Shown in pieces: positions 7,570 to 16,131 of a stretch of 64,000 nt of DNA; the stretch's first letter is position 1, and the number at the start of each line of letters is the position of its first letter. This DNA is from JAGWBJ01 sp034423015 (GTDB lineage: Bacteria > Chloroflexota > Dehalococcoidia > Lucifugimonadales > JAGWBF01), in contig DAOUJG010000039.1 of the NCBI GenBank assembly GCA_034423015.1, forward strand, positions 62,001 through 126,000. Reading direction: 5' to 3'. The position numbers and the translations under genes are program-made. Below the pieces are notes generated by a model that ran no database searches, was not told where the DNA came from, and saw nothing but the letters and a program-made list of their open reading frames with translations.

Positions 7570-9210
7570 ATGGACGTACGAGGGGCCATAGCCCGCATAC
7601 TGAAGATCGAGGGCGTGGAGTGGGTCTCCTGCTTCCCATCCAACGAGCTCATCGAGGCCGCGGCCAAGGAGGGCATCCGTCCCATCATGTTCCGGCACGA
7701 GCGGGGCGCGGTCATGGCCGCCGACGGGTACAGCCGCCAGAAGGACCGGAAGGGGTTCGGCGTCGTGATCACCCAGGGTGGCCCGGGCTCCGAGAACTCC
7801 ATGGGGGGCATCGCGCAAGCCTTCGGGGACAACGTGCCCATCCTCTATCTCGCCGACGGGCCAGCCCTGCGCCAGTACGCCGTGCGCCCCAACTTCTCCC
7901 CGGCCAGGACATACCAGAGCGTCAGCAGACACGCGGAGACCATCACGGACCCGGCCCAGGTCCCGGCAACCATGCGGCGGGCCTTCCACGCCCTGCGCAA
8001 CGGCCGCCCCGGCCCGGTCATAGTCGAGACCCCCGCCGACGTGGGCGGGCGGGAGATAGACGAGGAGACGCTGAGCTACCAGCCGCCCAAACGGGCCGTG
8101 CAGGCCCCGTCCCCCGGCGACGTCGACGACGCCGTGAAGCTGCTGTTGACAGCCAGGAAGCCGGTCATCTGGTCCGGCATGGGGGTCCTGCTGGGCGGGG
8201 CCACCGAGGAGCTGAGGGAGCTGGCCGAGCTGACCGGCATACCCGTCTACTGCACCCTGCCGGGCAAGTCCTCCTTCGACGAGCGCCACCCCCTGGCCCT
8301 GGGCGCCGGAAGCGGTGCGACGACGCTGCCGGCGCGGCGCTGGCTCCAGGAGTCGGACGTCCTGTTCGCCGTCGGATCCAGCCTGACCAGGACCTCCTAC
8401 GGCCAACCCATTCCCGAGGGAAAGGTCATCATCCACAACGTGGAGAGCATCGAAGACATCAACAAGGACTACTCCGTCGACATCGGACTGCCGGGGGACG
8501 CCAGGGCGACCCTGCGGGCCATGATCGAGGCGGCGAAGGAGCAGATGGGCGGGAACGGGCAGAAGGCCCGCACCGGGGCCGCCCAGGAGATCGCAAGGCT
8601 CCGGGAGGAGTGGATGGCCCAGTGGTCGCCCCTGCTGGCCTCGGAGGAAGTCCCCATCAACGCCTACCGGGTCATCGGAGAGATGGAGCGGGTTCTGGAC
8701 AAGGAGGGCAGCATCGTTACCCACGACGCCGGGGCCCCCCGGGACATGATAGTGCCCTTCTACACCGCGACGGCCCCCCACAGCTACGTCGGCTGGGGCA
8801 AGACCACTCACCTGGGCTACGGCATCCCCCTGATGATAGGCTGCAAGCTGGCCCAGCCGGACAGGTTCTGCATTAACTTCATGGGCGACGGCGCCTTCGG
8901 AATGTCGGGGCTGGACATAGAGACGTCCGTCCGGGCCGGGGCCCCCATCACGACCATAGTGCTGAACAACGGCGGCATGGCCACCTATCCCGGCGGCTAC
9001 CCCACGGCCCGGGAGCTGTTCGGCACCACCCACATGACGGGAGACTACGCCAAGATCGCCGAGGGGATGGGCGCGGTGGGGATCACCGTCACCCGGCCCT
9101 CCGAGGTGGCCGACGCCCTGAGACGGGCCCGGCAGCTCAACGCCGACGGGAAGACGGCCCTCATCGACGTACACACCAACATGGAGGGACGCAAGTCCAC
9201 CTTTCAGTAG
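7570..9210 (+). CDS. Thiamine diphosphate-dependent enzyme, acetolactate-synthase-like
   Basis: The 546 residues show the three-domain layout of the ThDP decarboxylase/acetohydroxyacid synthase family. The PYR domain has the catalytic Glu44 in RHERGAVMAADGY. A central Rossmann-like domain contains KPVIWSGMGV. The PP domain has the GDG...NN cofactor motif, starting GDGAFGMSGLDIE and ending VLNNGG. Such enzymes form or cleave C-C bonds next to a carbonyl. No regulatory small subunit (ilvN-like) is adjacent, so a catabolic decarboxylase or carboligase is more likely than branched-chain amino acid synthesis. The CocE hydrolase gene follows after 34 bases, and the two are probably one transcript. 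Confidence 0.88.
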   Translation: MDVRGAIARILKIEGVEWVSCFPSNELIEAAAKEGIRPIMFRHERGAVMAADGYSRQKDRKGFGVVITQGGPGSENSMGGIAQAFGDNVPILYLADGPALRQYAVRPNFSPARTYQSVSRHAETITDPAQVPATMRRAFHALRNGRPGPVIVETPADVGGREIDEETLSYQPPKRAVQAPSPGDVDDAVKLLLTARKPVIWSGMGVLLGGATEELRELAELTGIPVYCTLPGKSSFDERHPLALGAGSGATTLPARRWLQESDVLFAVGSSLTRTSYGQPIPEGKVIIHNVESIEDINKDYSVDIGLPGDARATLRAMIEAAKEQMGGNGQKARTGAAQEIARLREEWMAQWSPLLASEEVPINAYRVIGEMERVLDKEGSIVTHDAGAPRDMIVPFYTATAPHSYVGWGKTTHLGYGIPLMIGCKLAQPDRFCINFMGDGAFGMSGLDIETSVRAGAPITTIVLNNGGMATYPGGYPTARELFGTTHMTGDYAKIAEGMGAVGITVTRPSEVADALRRARQLNADGKTALIDVHTNMEGRKSTFQ

Positions 9211-9244
9211 GAACGGCCCCGACCGGGGGCCTGGGAGGCGCGCC

Positions 9245-11011
9245 ATGCCCGAGTCCTCTTGCATAAGGCCCGAGTCCTCTTCCGTAAGAGTGGAGTCCAA
9301 CGTGCCGGTGCCCATGCGCGACGGCACGTTGCTCTACGCCGACGTGTACGCCCCGGAGGGGCCTGGCCGCTTCCCGGTCCTCCTCCAGCGGACCCCCTAC
9401 GACAAGACCACGCCCCTGACCATGGGCATGCTGGACCCACTGAAGGCCGCCCGGCACGGCTTCGCCGTGGTGATACAGGACACCAGGGGCCGCTACACGT
9501 CCGAGGGTGAGTTCTACGCCTTCCTCGACGACATCCAGGACGGCTACGACACAGTGGAGTGGGCGGCCGCCCAGCCCTGGTCGTCGGGCAAGGTGGGGAT
9601 GTACGGCTGCTCCTACGTGGGGGCGACCCAGTGGCTGGCGGCCATGGCCCGCCCTCCCCACCTGGCGGCCATCGCCCCCAACGTCACCGGCTCCAACTAC
9701 CACGAGGGCTGGACCTACCAGGGCGGGGCCTTCGAGCTGGGGTTCAACGTGGCGTGGACCCTGACGGCCCTGACCCTGTACAACTTCCGCAACCTGTCCG
9801 CGGCCAAGGGCCTGACGGAGGAGCGGAGACAGGGCCTCATCGACGCCGTGGACACGATGGACGAGGCGTTCAGGGCGCTTCCCTTCAGGGAGTTTCCCCA
9901 CCTCCAGGGGCTCGCGGACTACTTCTACGACTGGCTGGACCACCCCGAGTACGACGAGTACTGGAAGCGTCTCTGCGTAGAGGAGGCCCACCCCAGCATC
10001 AACGTCCCGGCGTACAACCTGGGCGGCTGGTACGACATCTTCCTGGGCGGCACCCTGCGCAACTTCACGGGGATGAGGGACAGGGGGGCGACGGAGGAGG
10101 CCAGGCGGGGCCAGAAGCTGCTCATCGGTGCGTGGCCCCACGGTGCCCGGGGGACCAGCCTGGCGGGCGGCCACTATTTCGGGCAGGCGGCGGACTCCCT
10201 GGCCATCGACATGGACGGCATCCACTTCCGCTGGTTCGATCACTGGCTCAAGGGCATCGACAACGGCATCATGGACGAGCCACCGGTGCGCATCTTCGTG
10301 ATGGGAGACGGCGTGTGGAGGGAGGAGCAGGAGTGGCCCCTGTCCAGGGCCAGGGACACCAGGTACTACCTCCACAGCGGCGGCAAGGCCAACTCCCTGC
10401 ACGGGAACGGAGAGCTGAGCACCCGCCCGCCGGGGGACGAGCCGCCGGACGTGTTCCTGTACCATCCCATGGACCCGGTGCCAACCCGGGGCGGCCCTCT
10501 GGCCGGCGCCAGCCCCTACTGGCTGCCCACGGGAGCCTTCGACCAGCGGGAGGTGGAGTCCAGGCAGGACGTGCTGGTGTACTCGACGCCGCCCCTGGAC
10601 GCGGACGTGGAGGTCACCGGGCCCATCACGGTGTCCTTGTGGGCGGCGACCTCGGCGACGGACACGGACTTCACCGCCAAGCTGGTGGACGTCGACGAGC
10701 GTGGGTGGGCGCGCAACCTGACCGACGGCATAATCCGGGCCCGCTACCGGGAATCGACGACGGCTCCCAGCCTGGTGGAGCCGGGCCGGGCCTACCGCTA
10801 CGAGATCGACCTGTGGTCCACCAGCAACGTGTTCAAGCGAGGTCACAGGATCAGGCTGGAGATATCCAGCAGCAACTTCCCCCGCTTCGACCGCAACGGG
10901 AACACGGGCGCTCCCGTGGCCCAGGACGCCGCCCCCCAGCCGGCCCTCCAGACGGTCCTGCACGACGGGAGCCACGCGTCCCACGTAACGCTGCCGGTGG
11001 TGCCGCGGTAG
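9245..11011 (+). CDS. CocE/NonD-family hydrolase (X-Pro dipeptidyl-peptidase-like)
   Basis: The 588 residues comprise an alpha/beta-hydrolase domain with the nucleophile Ser123 in GCSYVG and an Asp candidate in GGWYDIF. A likely His lies in AWPHG, and a C-terminal jelly-roll (PepX_C type) begins after about residue 330. Relatives hydrolyse esters (cocaine esterase), acyl-glutarates or X-Pro peptides. No signal peptide is evident. The N-terminus contains a short duplication: two 21-bp copies at 9248-9268 and 9269-9289 encode related PESS segments, which may not be functionally important. GGGAGG precedes the ATG. It follows the ThDP enzyme gene closely. Confidence 0.88.
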   Translation: MPESSCIRPESSSVRVESNVPVPMRDGTLLYADVYAPEGPGRFPVLLQRTPYDKTTPLTMGMLDPLKAARHGFAVVIQDTRGRYTSEGEFYAFLDDIQDGYDTVEWAAAQPWSSGKVGMYGCSYVGATQWLAAMARPPHLAAIAPNVTGSNYHEGWTYQGGAFELGFNVAWTLTALTLYNFRNLSAAKGLTEERRQGLIDAVDTMDEAFRALPFREFPHLQGLADYFYDWLDHPEYDEYWKRLCVEEAHPSINVPAYNLGGWYDIFLGGTLRNFTGMRDRGATEEARRGQKLLIGAWPHGARGTSLAGGHYFGQAADSLAIDMDGIHFRWFDHWLKGIDNGIMDEPPVRIFVMGDGVWREEQEWPLSRARDTRYYLHSGGKANSLHGNGELSTRPPGDEPPDVFLYHPMDPVPTRGGPLAGASPYWLPTGAFDQREVESRQDVLVYSTPPLDADVEVTGPITVSLWAATSATDTDFTAKLVDVDERGWARNLTDGIIRARYRESTTAPSLVEPGRAYRYEIDLWSTSNVFKRGHRIRLEISSSNFPRFDRNGNTGAPVAQDAAPQPALQTVLHDGSHASHVTLPVVPR

Positions 11012-11039
11012 GGTACGACAACCCGTAGAGGTGCATGAG

Positions 11040-11322
11040 TTGGGAGTCTTCAACTGACCCATCAGGCTGAACAGCATGGACGGCCAACGGTCGCTGGAGC
11101 TGGAGGCGATGGTGGACACCGGCGCCAGCTATAACCATCGTGCCGGCCGACCGCCTAAGGGGCTTGGGAGTAACGCCCATCGACAGGATCAGCCTCGTGC
11201 TGGCCGACGGCCGTCCTGTGGAGTACGACATCGGGGAAGCTCGCGCCACCATCAACGGGAGGAGCATCCCCACCCTGGTGGTCTTCGGGGAGGACAACGC
11301 CCGAGCCCTGCTTGGGGCATAG
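11040..11322 (+). pseudogene. Decayed clan AA (retropepsin-like) aspartic protease gene
   Basis: Reading from a TTG at 11040 gives LGVFN, then an in-frame TGA (11055-11057). The frame continues through PIRLNSMDGQRSLELEA and the catalytic MVDTGASY. One extra base in the AA at 11133-11134 then shifts the frame, and homology continues as TIVPADRLRGLGV in the next frame to the stop at 11320-11322. Both lesions can be repaired by one base each, which argues for a recently inactivated gene, although the shift could be a sequence error. A DUF2283 gene follows 26 bases later. It differs in type from the intact protease at 6705-7082. Confidence 0.65.
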
Positions 11323-11348
11323 ACTGAGTCTGGCCTACGAACCAAGCC

Positions 11349-11546
11349 ATGAAGATCAAATACTTCCGGGATACGGATACCCTTTATATCGAGCTTTGCC
11401 CCGCGGAAGTCAGCGAAACGAGGGGCCTAGACGAAAACACACTCCTGGACCTGGATGGAGAGGGGCGTCTGTGCGCTATAACCATCGAGCACGCCAGCAA
11501 CCGTATGGCGATCCCCTCGTTCTCCTATGAGCAAATCCCCATCTGA
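11349..11546 (+). CDS. DUF2283 family protein
   Basis: A 65-residue protein that begins MKIKYFRDTDTLYIEL, the characteristic DUF2283 start (a strand, then D-x-D-T/A-L-Y-I). LLDLDGEGRLCAITIEHAS follows. Members of this family are small, often sit next to DUF4258 or other toxin-like genes, and are suspected antitoxins. Here the neighbour is the decayed aspartic protease gene 26 bases upstream, with no toxin gene downstream. Function is unproven. Confidence 0.8.
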   Translation: MKIKYFRDTDTLYIELCPAEVSETRGLDENTLLDLDGEGRLCAITIEHASNRMAIPSFSYEQIPI

Positions 11547-11591
11547 TTGCGGCTCCACGTAATCGCCGCCCATCGACGACCGTAGAGAAAC

Positions 11592-11616
11592 GGGCGCCCA
11601 CAAGGGACGCCCCTAC
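11592..11616. repeat. REP-like palindromic repeat (GGGCG...CGCCCCTAC)
   Basis: The sequence can fold as GGGCG-CCC-ACAA-GGG-A-CGCCC. It resembles the dispersed palindrome with an ACAAGGG core found between genes in many bacterial genomes. It lies between the convergent DUF2283 and methyltransferase genes and could act as a bidirectional terminator. Only this copy was noticed in the window. Confidence 0.45.
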
Positions 11617-11662
11617 GACGCGGCAGGCGCCGGGACCATCCGGACACGGCTCCAAGCCGTCC

Positions 11663-12454
11663 CTAGCCGCGCTCCAACCGGGCCCGGAGGACCATACAGC
11701 CCCAGAAGAAGCGCAGGCGGCCGCCCTCCAGGCGTATGTCGAAGGCGTCGACGGCCCCGGGGGGCGCGTCCAGCAGGTCTCGGCGCAGGCGTTCCACCTC
11801 GTCGGCGGGGGTACCCGACCGGCCCGTCCAGTCGTCGAACTCGTGGTACACCTTGGTCATCGTCTCGTCGGTAATGGCGAAGCCGTGCTCCTCCAGCACC
11901 CGCCGCCAGTCCGAGGGCGCCATGTTCCAGGTGTGGCTGGGGTCCCGCCGCACCTCGATGTCGTTCATCCAGCGGGACAGCTCCCGGTCCTCGGGGGCAA
12001 CGCTGTCCGACAGCAGCAGGGCCCCGCCGGGCTCCAGGACGCGCCGCCACTCCCCTATGGCCCGCAGCACGTCCTGGAAGTGGTGGGCCGCTGTGCGGCA
12101 CGTCACCAGGTCCAGGGAGCCGTCGGCGAAGGGCAGCTGCTCCGCCGCGCTCAGGGCGTACCGCACGTTGGCCATGCCCTGGGCCGCGCCCAGGCGCCGC
12201 GCCTCGGCCAGCATCTCAGGGGTGACGTCGGTGGCGACCACCTCGCCCGACACCGGGGCCACGGCAAAGGCCGTGAAGCCAGTCCCGGTGCCCACGTCCA
12301 CCGCCCGGCGATAACGGCCTAGGGCCGCGTACTCCCGGATGGCCTCCAGGCTCTCTCCCGTGGCGTGGCTGAAGCTGTCGACGTAGAGTGCGGCCTGGCG
12401 CCCGAACTGCTCCTGGGCGATGGAGGTGTGCCCCCTGTCCGCTGGTTCGGTCAT
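11663..12454 (-). CDS. Class I SAM-dependent methyltransferase (UbiE/Methyltransf_11 type)
   Basis: This 263-residue protein has motif I VDVGTGTGF at residues 52-60, motif II near VVATDVTPEML, the post-II AEQLPFADGSLDLV segment and LEPGGALLLSD as motif III/IV. These are features of the UbiE-like Rossmann methyltransferases. The start at 12454 has GGGAGGTAGG directly upstream; an in-frame extension to 12541 lacks one. The methyl acceptor cannot be predicted, and no quinone biosynthesis gene is nearby. Confidence 0.9.
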   Translation of the reverse strand: MTEPADRGHTSIAQEQFGRQAALYVDSFSHATGESLEAIREYAALGRYRRAVDVGTGTGFTAFAVAPVSGEVVATDVTPEMLAEARRLGAAQGMANVRYALSAAEQLPFADGSLDLVTCRTAAHHFQDVLRAIGEWRRVLEPGGALLLSDSVAPEDRELSRWMNDIEVRRDPSHTWNMAPSDWRRVLEEHGFAITDETMTKVYHEFDDWTGRSGTPADEVERLRRDLLDAPPGAVDAFDIRLEGGRLRFFWGCMVLRARLERG

Positions 12455-12774
12455 CCTACCTCCCTGAGAAGGGGCCCGGAGAAGGGGCAACGCCCCTCCG
12501 CGCTCCCCGTATTGGGGATGCTCTGCACAACCTAGGCACATCCCGGGTTACTGAGCCCACCCTCCCATCCCGCGCTCCGCGCGGGCAAGGAATCTCCACC
12601 CACTGGTGGGCGCCACAAGACTTATTCAGACCATTCTTGGGTGGCAACCCAATGTAACAGCGGGGTTGGGAACCGTCAACACGGGGTTGCCACCGCTCCC
12701 CCGGGAGACGTAAACTACCGGGGTAGCGGGCGAGGGTGCACTCCCCAGCCCGGATCCCCACGTTGGAAGAGGCC
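12455..12774. other. Intergenic region between divergent methyltransferase and nudC genes
   Basis: No gene is supported in these 320 bases. Two small stem-loops are visible: AGGGGC-AAC-GCCCCT (12483-12497) and TTGGGT-GGCA-ACCCAA (12637-12652). The region must hold the promoters of both flanking genes, but I see no convincing -35/-10 pair. Confidence 0.5.
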
Positions 12775-13740
12775 GTGAGCAACGTCCGACCGAAGGTCAC
12801 CCACGTCTACGCCGGCAACCCCCTGGACCGGGGAGAGGCCCAGCGCCGGGACGAGCAGTGGCTCAGCGACAAAGCCAGGGACGCCGCCAGCCGGTTCCTT
12901 CCCATGCGGGAGCTGAACGTACCCATCGTAGAGAGCTCCGGCGCACGCCTCGGGTGGCTGGGAACCGGGGACCTGGACAGGCTCGAAATCGACGGCGATG
13001 CCATCTTCCTGGGACTGCTGGGGGACGTGGCCCACTTCGTCGTCGACGTCCCGGCCAACGGCCGCGCGGCCTCCGAGCTGGAGGACGCGGCCGAATGGAG
13101 ATATGAGGACGCGAGGACGGCCACCGAGTTCCTCAGCGGAGAGGAGTCGGGAATCGTCGCCCACGCCCGGGCCCACCTGGACTGGCACCAGCGCCACGGG
13201 TTCTGCTCCGTCTGCGGGCGCCCGACGACCATGGCCCGAGGGGGCCAGGTCCGGCGGTGTCCGAGCTGCGGCTCCGAGCACTTTCCCCGCACCGACCCGG
13301 TGGCCATCACGGTGGTGGCCGACGGCGACCGGTGCCTGCTGGGGCAGTCCCGGGGCCGCCTGGCCCGGCTCAGGAGCTACTCGGCCCTGGCGGGGTTCAT
13401 CGACCAGGCCGAGTCCATCGAGGAGGCCGTGGCCCGGGAGATAATGGAGGAGGCGGGTATAGAGGTCACCAACGTCCGGTACCACTCCTCCCAGCCGTGG
13501 CCCTTCCCGTCGTCGCTGATGATAGGCTGCCACGCCGACGCGGCGACCACGGACATCCGCATGGACACCGAAGAGATGACCGACGTGCGCTGGTTCTCCC
13601 GGGAGGAGGTGCTCCTTGCCCTGGAGGGAAAGAGCGCCGAGCTGACCATCCCGGGGCCCATCGCCATAGCCCACCACCTGATAAGGGCGTGGGCCACCGG
13701 CCACGTGTCCGGGAACGCCGGCGCGACGCCCAACACCTAA
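12775..13740 (+). CDS. nudC: NAD(+)/NADH pyrophosphatase NudC (Nudix hydrolase)
   Basis: NudC architecture is clear: an N-terminal NADH-pyrophosphatase domain, then a zinc ribbon (CSVCG ... CPSCG). The Nudix domain follows, whose box starts GFIDQAESIEEAV and ends REIMEEAGI, and then the diagnostic SQPWPFPSSLM segment seen in NudC proteins. The enzyme cleaves NAD(H), and in characterised cases removes NAD caps from RNA. The GTG at 12775 is preferred because GGAAG lies 5 bases upstream; an alternative GTG at 12736 has a purine run too close to it. The Nudix box reads GFIDQAES, where many family members have a Gly before the Glu (for example EPGES). Confidence 0.92.
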   Translation: MSNVRPKVTHVYAGNPLDRGEAQRRDEQWLSDKARDAASRFLPMRELNVPIVESSGARLGWLGTGDLDRLEIDGDAIFLGLLGDVAHFVVDVPANGRAASELEDAAEWRYEDARTATEFLSGEESGIVAHARAHLDWHQRHGFCSVCGRPTTMARGGQVRRCPSCGSEHFPRTDPVAITVVADGDRCLLGQSRGRLARLRSYSALAGFIDQAESIEEAVAREIMEEAGIEVTNVRYHSSQPWPFPSSLMIGCHADAATTDIRMDTEEMTDVRWFSREEVLLALEGKSAELTIPGPIAIAHHLIRAWATGHVSGNAGATPNT

Positions 13741-13775
13741 CCCGGCCCAATACCCGGCCTTAATGGAGGTGCCCG

Positions 13776-14435
13776 ATGGCACAGGCGAACCACGACGCTC
13801 CCGGAGCCAGCCTCTTTCCCCAATACGGGCCTGACATGTATGCCATGGTGGCCTCGGAGGTGGAGGGGCTCACCGACGAGCAGCTTGACTGGGAGTCCGA
13901 CCGGTGGGAGTGGAGCAAGTGGAGCATCCGCCGCCAGGTCAGCCACATGTCCAGCTTCGTGAAGGGCTGGCTGATACAACGCTGGGGGGACCAGCTCTTC
14001 CCCAACGGCACGGGACACCTGGAAGAGATAGCCGAGTTCGACCGGTCTCCCAAGGGGTCGTGGCTGAACGAGGACCGGTTCTGGGATATCTCCGTCCTTC
14101 TGGAGCAGTGGGAGAACTCCATCGACGTGGCCCTCCACGTCCTGGAGGCCGAGACAGTGGGGTCCATGAGGAGCAAAACGGTGACGGCCCCCGGCGCCTC
14201 GGAGTTCTGGAGGCTGGCGGTGCCCGCCCATGACACGGGGGTCAGCTACGATCCCGCCGACTCCGACTCCATAGTGCTGACCCTGGAGGGGACCTTCCGC
14301 CACATCTACTACGAGTTTACCACCCACCTGCACAACATCCTGCGCCTCAAGCGCGCCCAGGGCCTCTCCACAGCGGTCGACATCCCGCGGGAGGGGTACT
14401 GGGTTATGTCGACCTGGGACCGGTCCGAACCCTAG
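13776..14435 (+). CDS. DinB-like four-helix-bundle protein
   Basis: A 219-residue protein with the layout of the DinB/DfsB superfamily. An N-terminal helix has DEQLDW, a first metal-type His lies in VSHMSSF, and a C-terminal helix HIYYEFTTHLHNI supplies further His residues. Members are putative metal-dependent thiol- or ligand-binding enzymes; the specific function is unknown. GGAGG lies upstream of the ATG. It starts 35 bases after nudC and is probably in the same transcript. Confidence 0.7.
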   Translation: MAQANHDAPGASLFPQYGPDMYAMVASEVEGLTDEQLDWESDRWEWSKWSIRRQVSHMSSFVKGWLIQRWGDQLFPNGTGHLEEIAEFDRSPKGSWLNEDRFWDISVLLEQWENSIDVALHVLEAETVGSMRSKTVTAPGASEFWRLAVPAHDTGVSYDPADSDSIVLTLEGTFRHIYYEFTTHLHNILRLKRAQGLSTAVDIPREGYWVMSTWDRSEP

Positions 14436-14489
14436 CGACCGCGCACCGTCCAGCCGCATCGCCCCGTCCAACCGCATCGGAGGTAGGTC

Positions 14490-16130
14490 ATGGCCAAGTC
14501 CACGATGGCGTCCCCAGCCAGCCGCCCGGTGGTCATGGGCGTCAATGGAATGGTGGCTTCCGCCCATCCCCTGGCGTCGCTGGCCGGCGTCCAGGTGCTG
14601 ACGGAGGGCGGCAACGCCTTCGACGCGGCCGTGGCCACCGCCGCCTCGCTGAACGTGGTGGAGCCGTACATGTCGGGCATGGGCGGCATCGGCGTGGCCC
14701 TGGCCCACGTGGCCAAGGAGGGCAGGATACGGGCGCTGAACTTCTCCGGGCGGGCCCCCAAGGCCGCGGAGCCCGACCGCTTCACCGACGACACCAAGGA
14801 ATACAGCACCCTGGCCTCCCTGGTCCCAGGCAACGTGGCCGGGTGGCTCACCCTGCACGAGGCCTACGGCTCCCTGGAGCGAGAGAGGCTGTTTCGCCCA
14901 GCCATCGGCTACGCGGAGAACGGCTTTCCCATCACGCACCTGAACAGCACCTTCATGGCCCACCAGGCGGCCCTGCTGGGCCGCTACCCCCACTCCGCCG
15001 GCATCTTTCTGAACGGCGGCGCACCTTCTCCCGGGTCCCGGCTGCAGATGCCTCTGCTGGCGGACAGCCTCAGGCAGGTGGCCGGCGGGGGGATGGAGAG
15101 CTTCTACCGGGGAGAGCTGGCCCACCGCATCGTGGAGGGGAACCGGGCGCTGGGCGGCCTCTTCGCCGAGGAGGACCTGGCCGAGTATCGGGCCGAGTGG
15201 CAGGATCCCATCAGCGTGGACTACCGGGGGCACCAGGTGTTCACCGTCCCGCCCAACTGCAGCTCCTTCCAGGTGCTCCAGACCCTGAAACTCATGGAGG
15301 CCTTCGACCCGGCGGAGCTGACCCTGCACGAGCCGGACACGATGCACAGGTTGCTGGAGGCCGTCAAGCTGTGCGTCACCGACCGCATCCAGTGGGCGGG
15401 GGACCCGGACTTCGTGCAAGCGCCCCTGAAGGGGCTCCTGTCACCGGCCTACGCCAGGAGCCAGAGCAGGCGCATAGACGCCGGGAAGGCCGCCGTCGTG
15501 TCCGGCGAGCACTACGCTCTCGCGGGGCCGGAGGGGGCTCTGAGGCCCGGCAACCCGGCCGATTTCGACGGCGGCATGACGACCCACTTCGCCGTGGCGG
15601 ACCGGGACGGCAACGTGGTCAGCATCACCCAGACCCTTGGGGGCGCCTTCGGCTGCGGGGCGGCCGCCGGGGACACTGGGGTGTTCCTGAACAACATGGC
15701 CAGCTACTTCGACCTCGAGGAGGGGAGCCCCAACCTCATCGGGCCTGGCAAGAGGGTCGACTTCGTCGTAGCCCCGACCCAGACACTCCGGGACGGCAGG
15801 TTCTTCCTCAGCCTCAGCACGCCGGGGAGTTGGGGCATCCTCCAGACGACGCCGCAGCTGCTGCTGCACGTCCTCGAGTTCGGCTTGAACGTCCAGCAGG
15901 CCATCGACGCGCCCCGCTTCCGCTACTTCACCGGGCGGCACGTCAAGATGGAGGAGCGCTTCCCCCTGCAGCTACGGCGGGAGCTGCAGGAGCGCGGCCA
16001 CGAGGTCGAGGTCATCGAGGCGTGGTCCACCATCGTCGGCGGGGCCCAGGGCATCATGGTCGACACCGAGCAGGGCACCTTCCAGGGCGGCGCCGACCCC
16101 CGCCGGGACGGCGCCGCCCTGGGATACTGA
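14490..16130 (+). CDS. Gamma-glutamyltransferase family protein (Ntn hydrolase)
   Basis: The 546 residues follow the GGT family: GGNAFDAAVATAASLNVVEP near the N-terminus, then the autoprocessing site GGMTTHFAVAD. There the first Thr becomes the nucleophile of the small subunit. VSITQTLGGAFG and the glycine-rich STPGSWG region come later. No signal peptide is evident, unlike secreted GGT of proteobacteria, so a cytosolic acylase or gamma-glutamyl hydrolase is possible. A short direct repeat lies upstream (14447-14461 and 14465-14479, one mismatch). It ends one base before the convergent aldo/keto reductase gene. Confidence 0.9.
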   Translation: MAKSTMASPASRPVVMGVNGMVASAHPLASLAGVQVLTEGGNAFDAAVATAASLNVVEPYMSGMGGIGVALAHVAKEGRIRALNFSGRAPKAAEPDRFTDDTKEYSTLASLVPGNVAGWLTLHEAYGSLERERLFRPAIGYAENGFPITHLNSTFMAHQAALLGRYPHSAGIFLNGGAPSPGSRLQMPLLADSLRQVAGGGMESFYRGELAHRIVEGNRALGGLFAEEDLAEYRAEWQDPISVDYRGHQVFTVPPNCSSFQVLQTLKLMEAFDPAELTLHEPDTMHRLLEAVKLCVTDRIQWAGDPDFVQAPLKGLLSPAYARSQSRRIDAGKAAVVSGEHYALAGPEGALRPGNPADFDGGMTTHFAVADRDGNVVSITQTLGGAFGCGAAAGDTGVFLNNMASYFDLEEGSPNLIGPGKRVDFVVAPTQTLRDGRFFLSLSTPGSWGILQTTPQLLLHVLEFGLNVQQAIDAPRFRYFTGRHVKMEERFPLQLRRELQERGHEVEVIEAWSTIVGGAQGIMVDTEQGTFQGGADPRRDGAALGY

Positions 16131-16131
16131 C

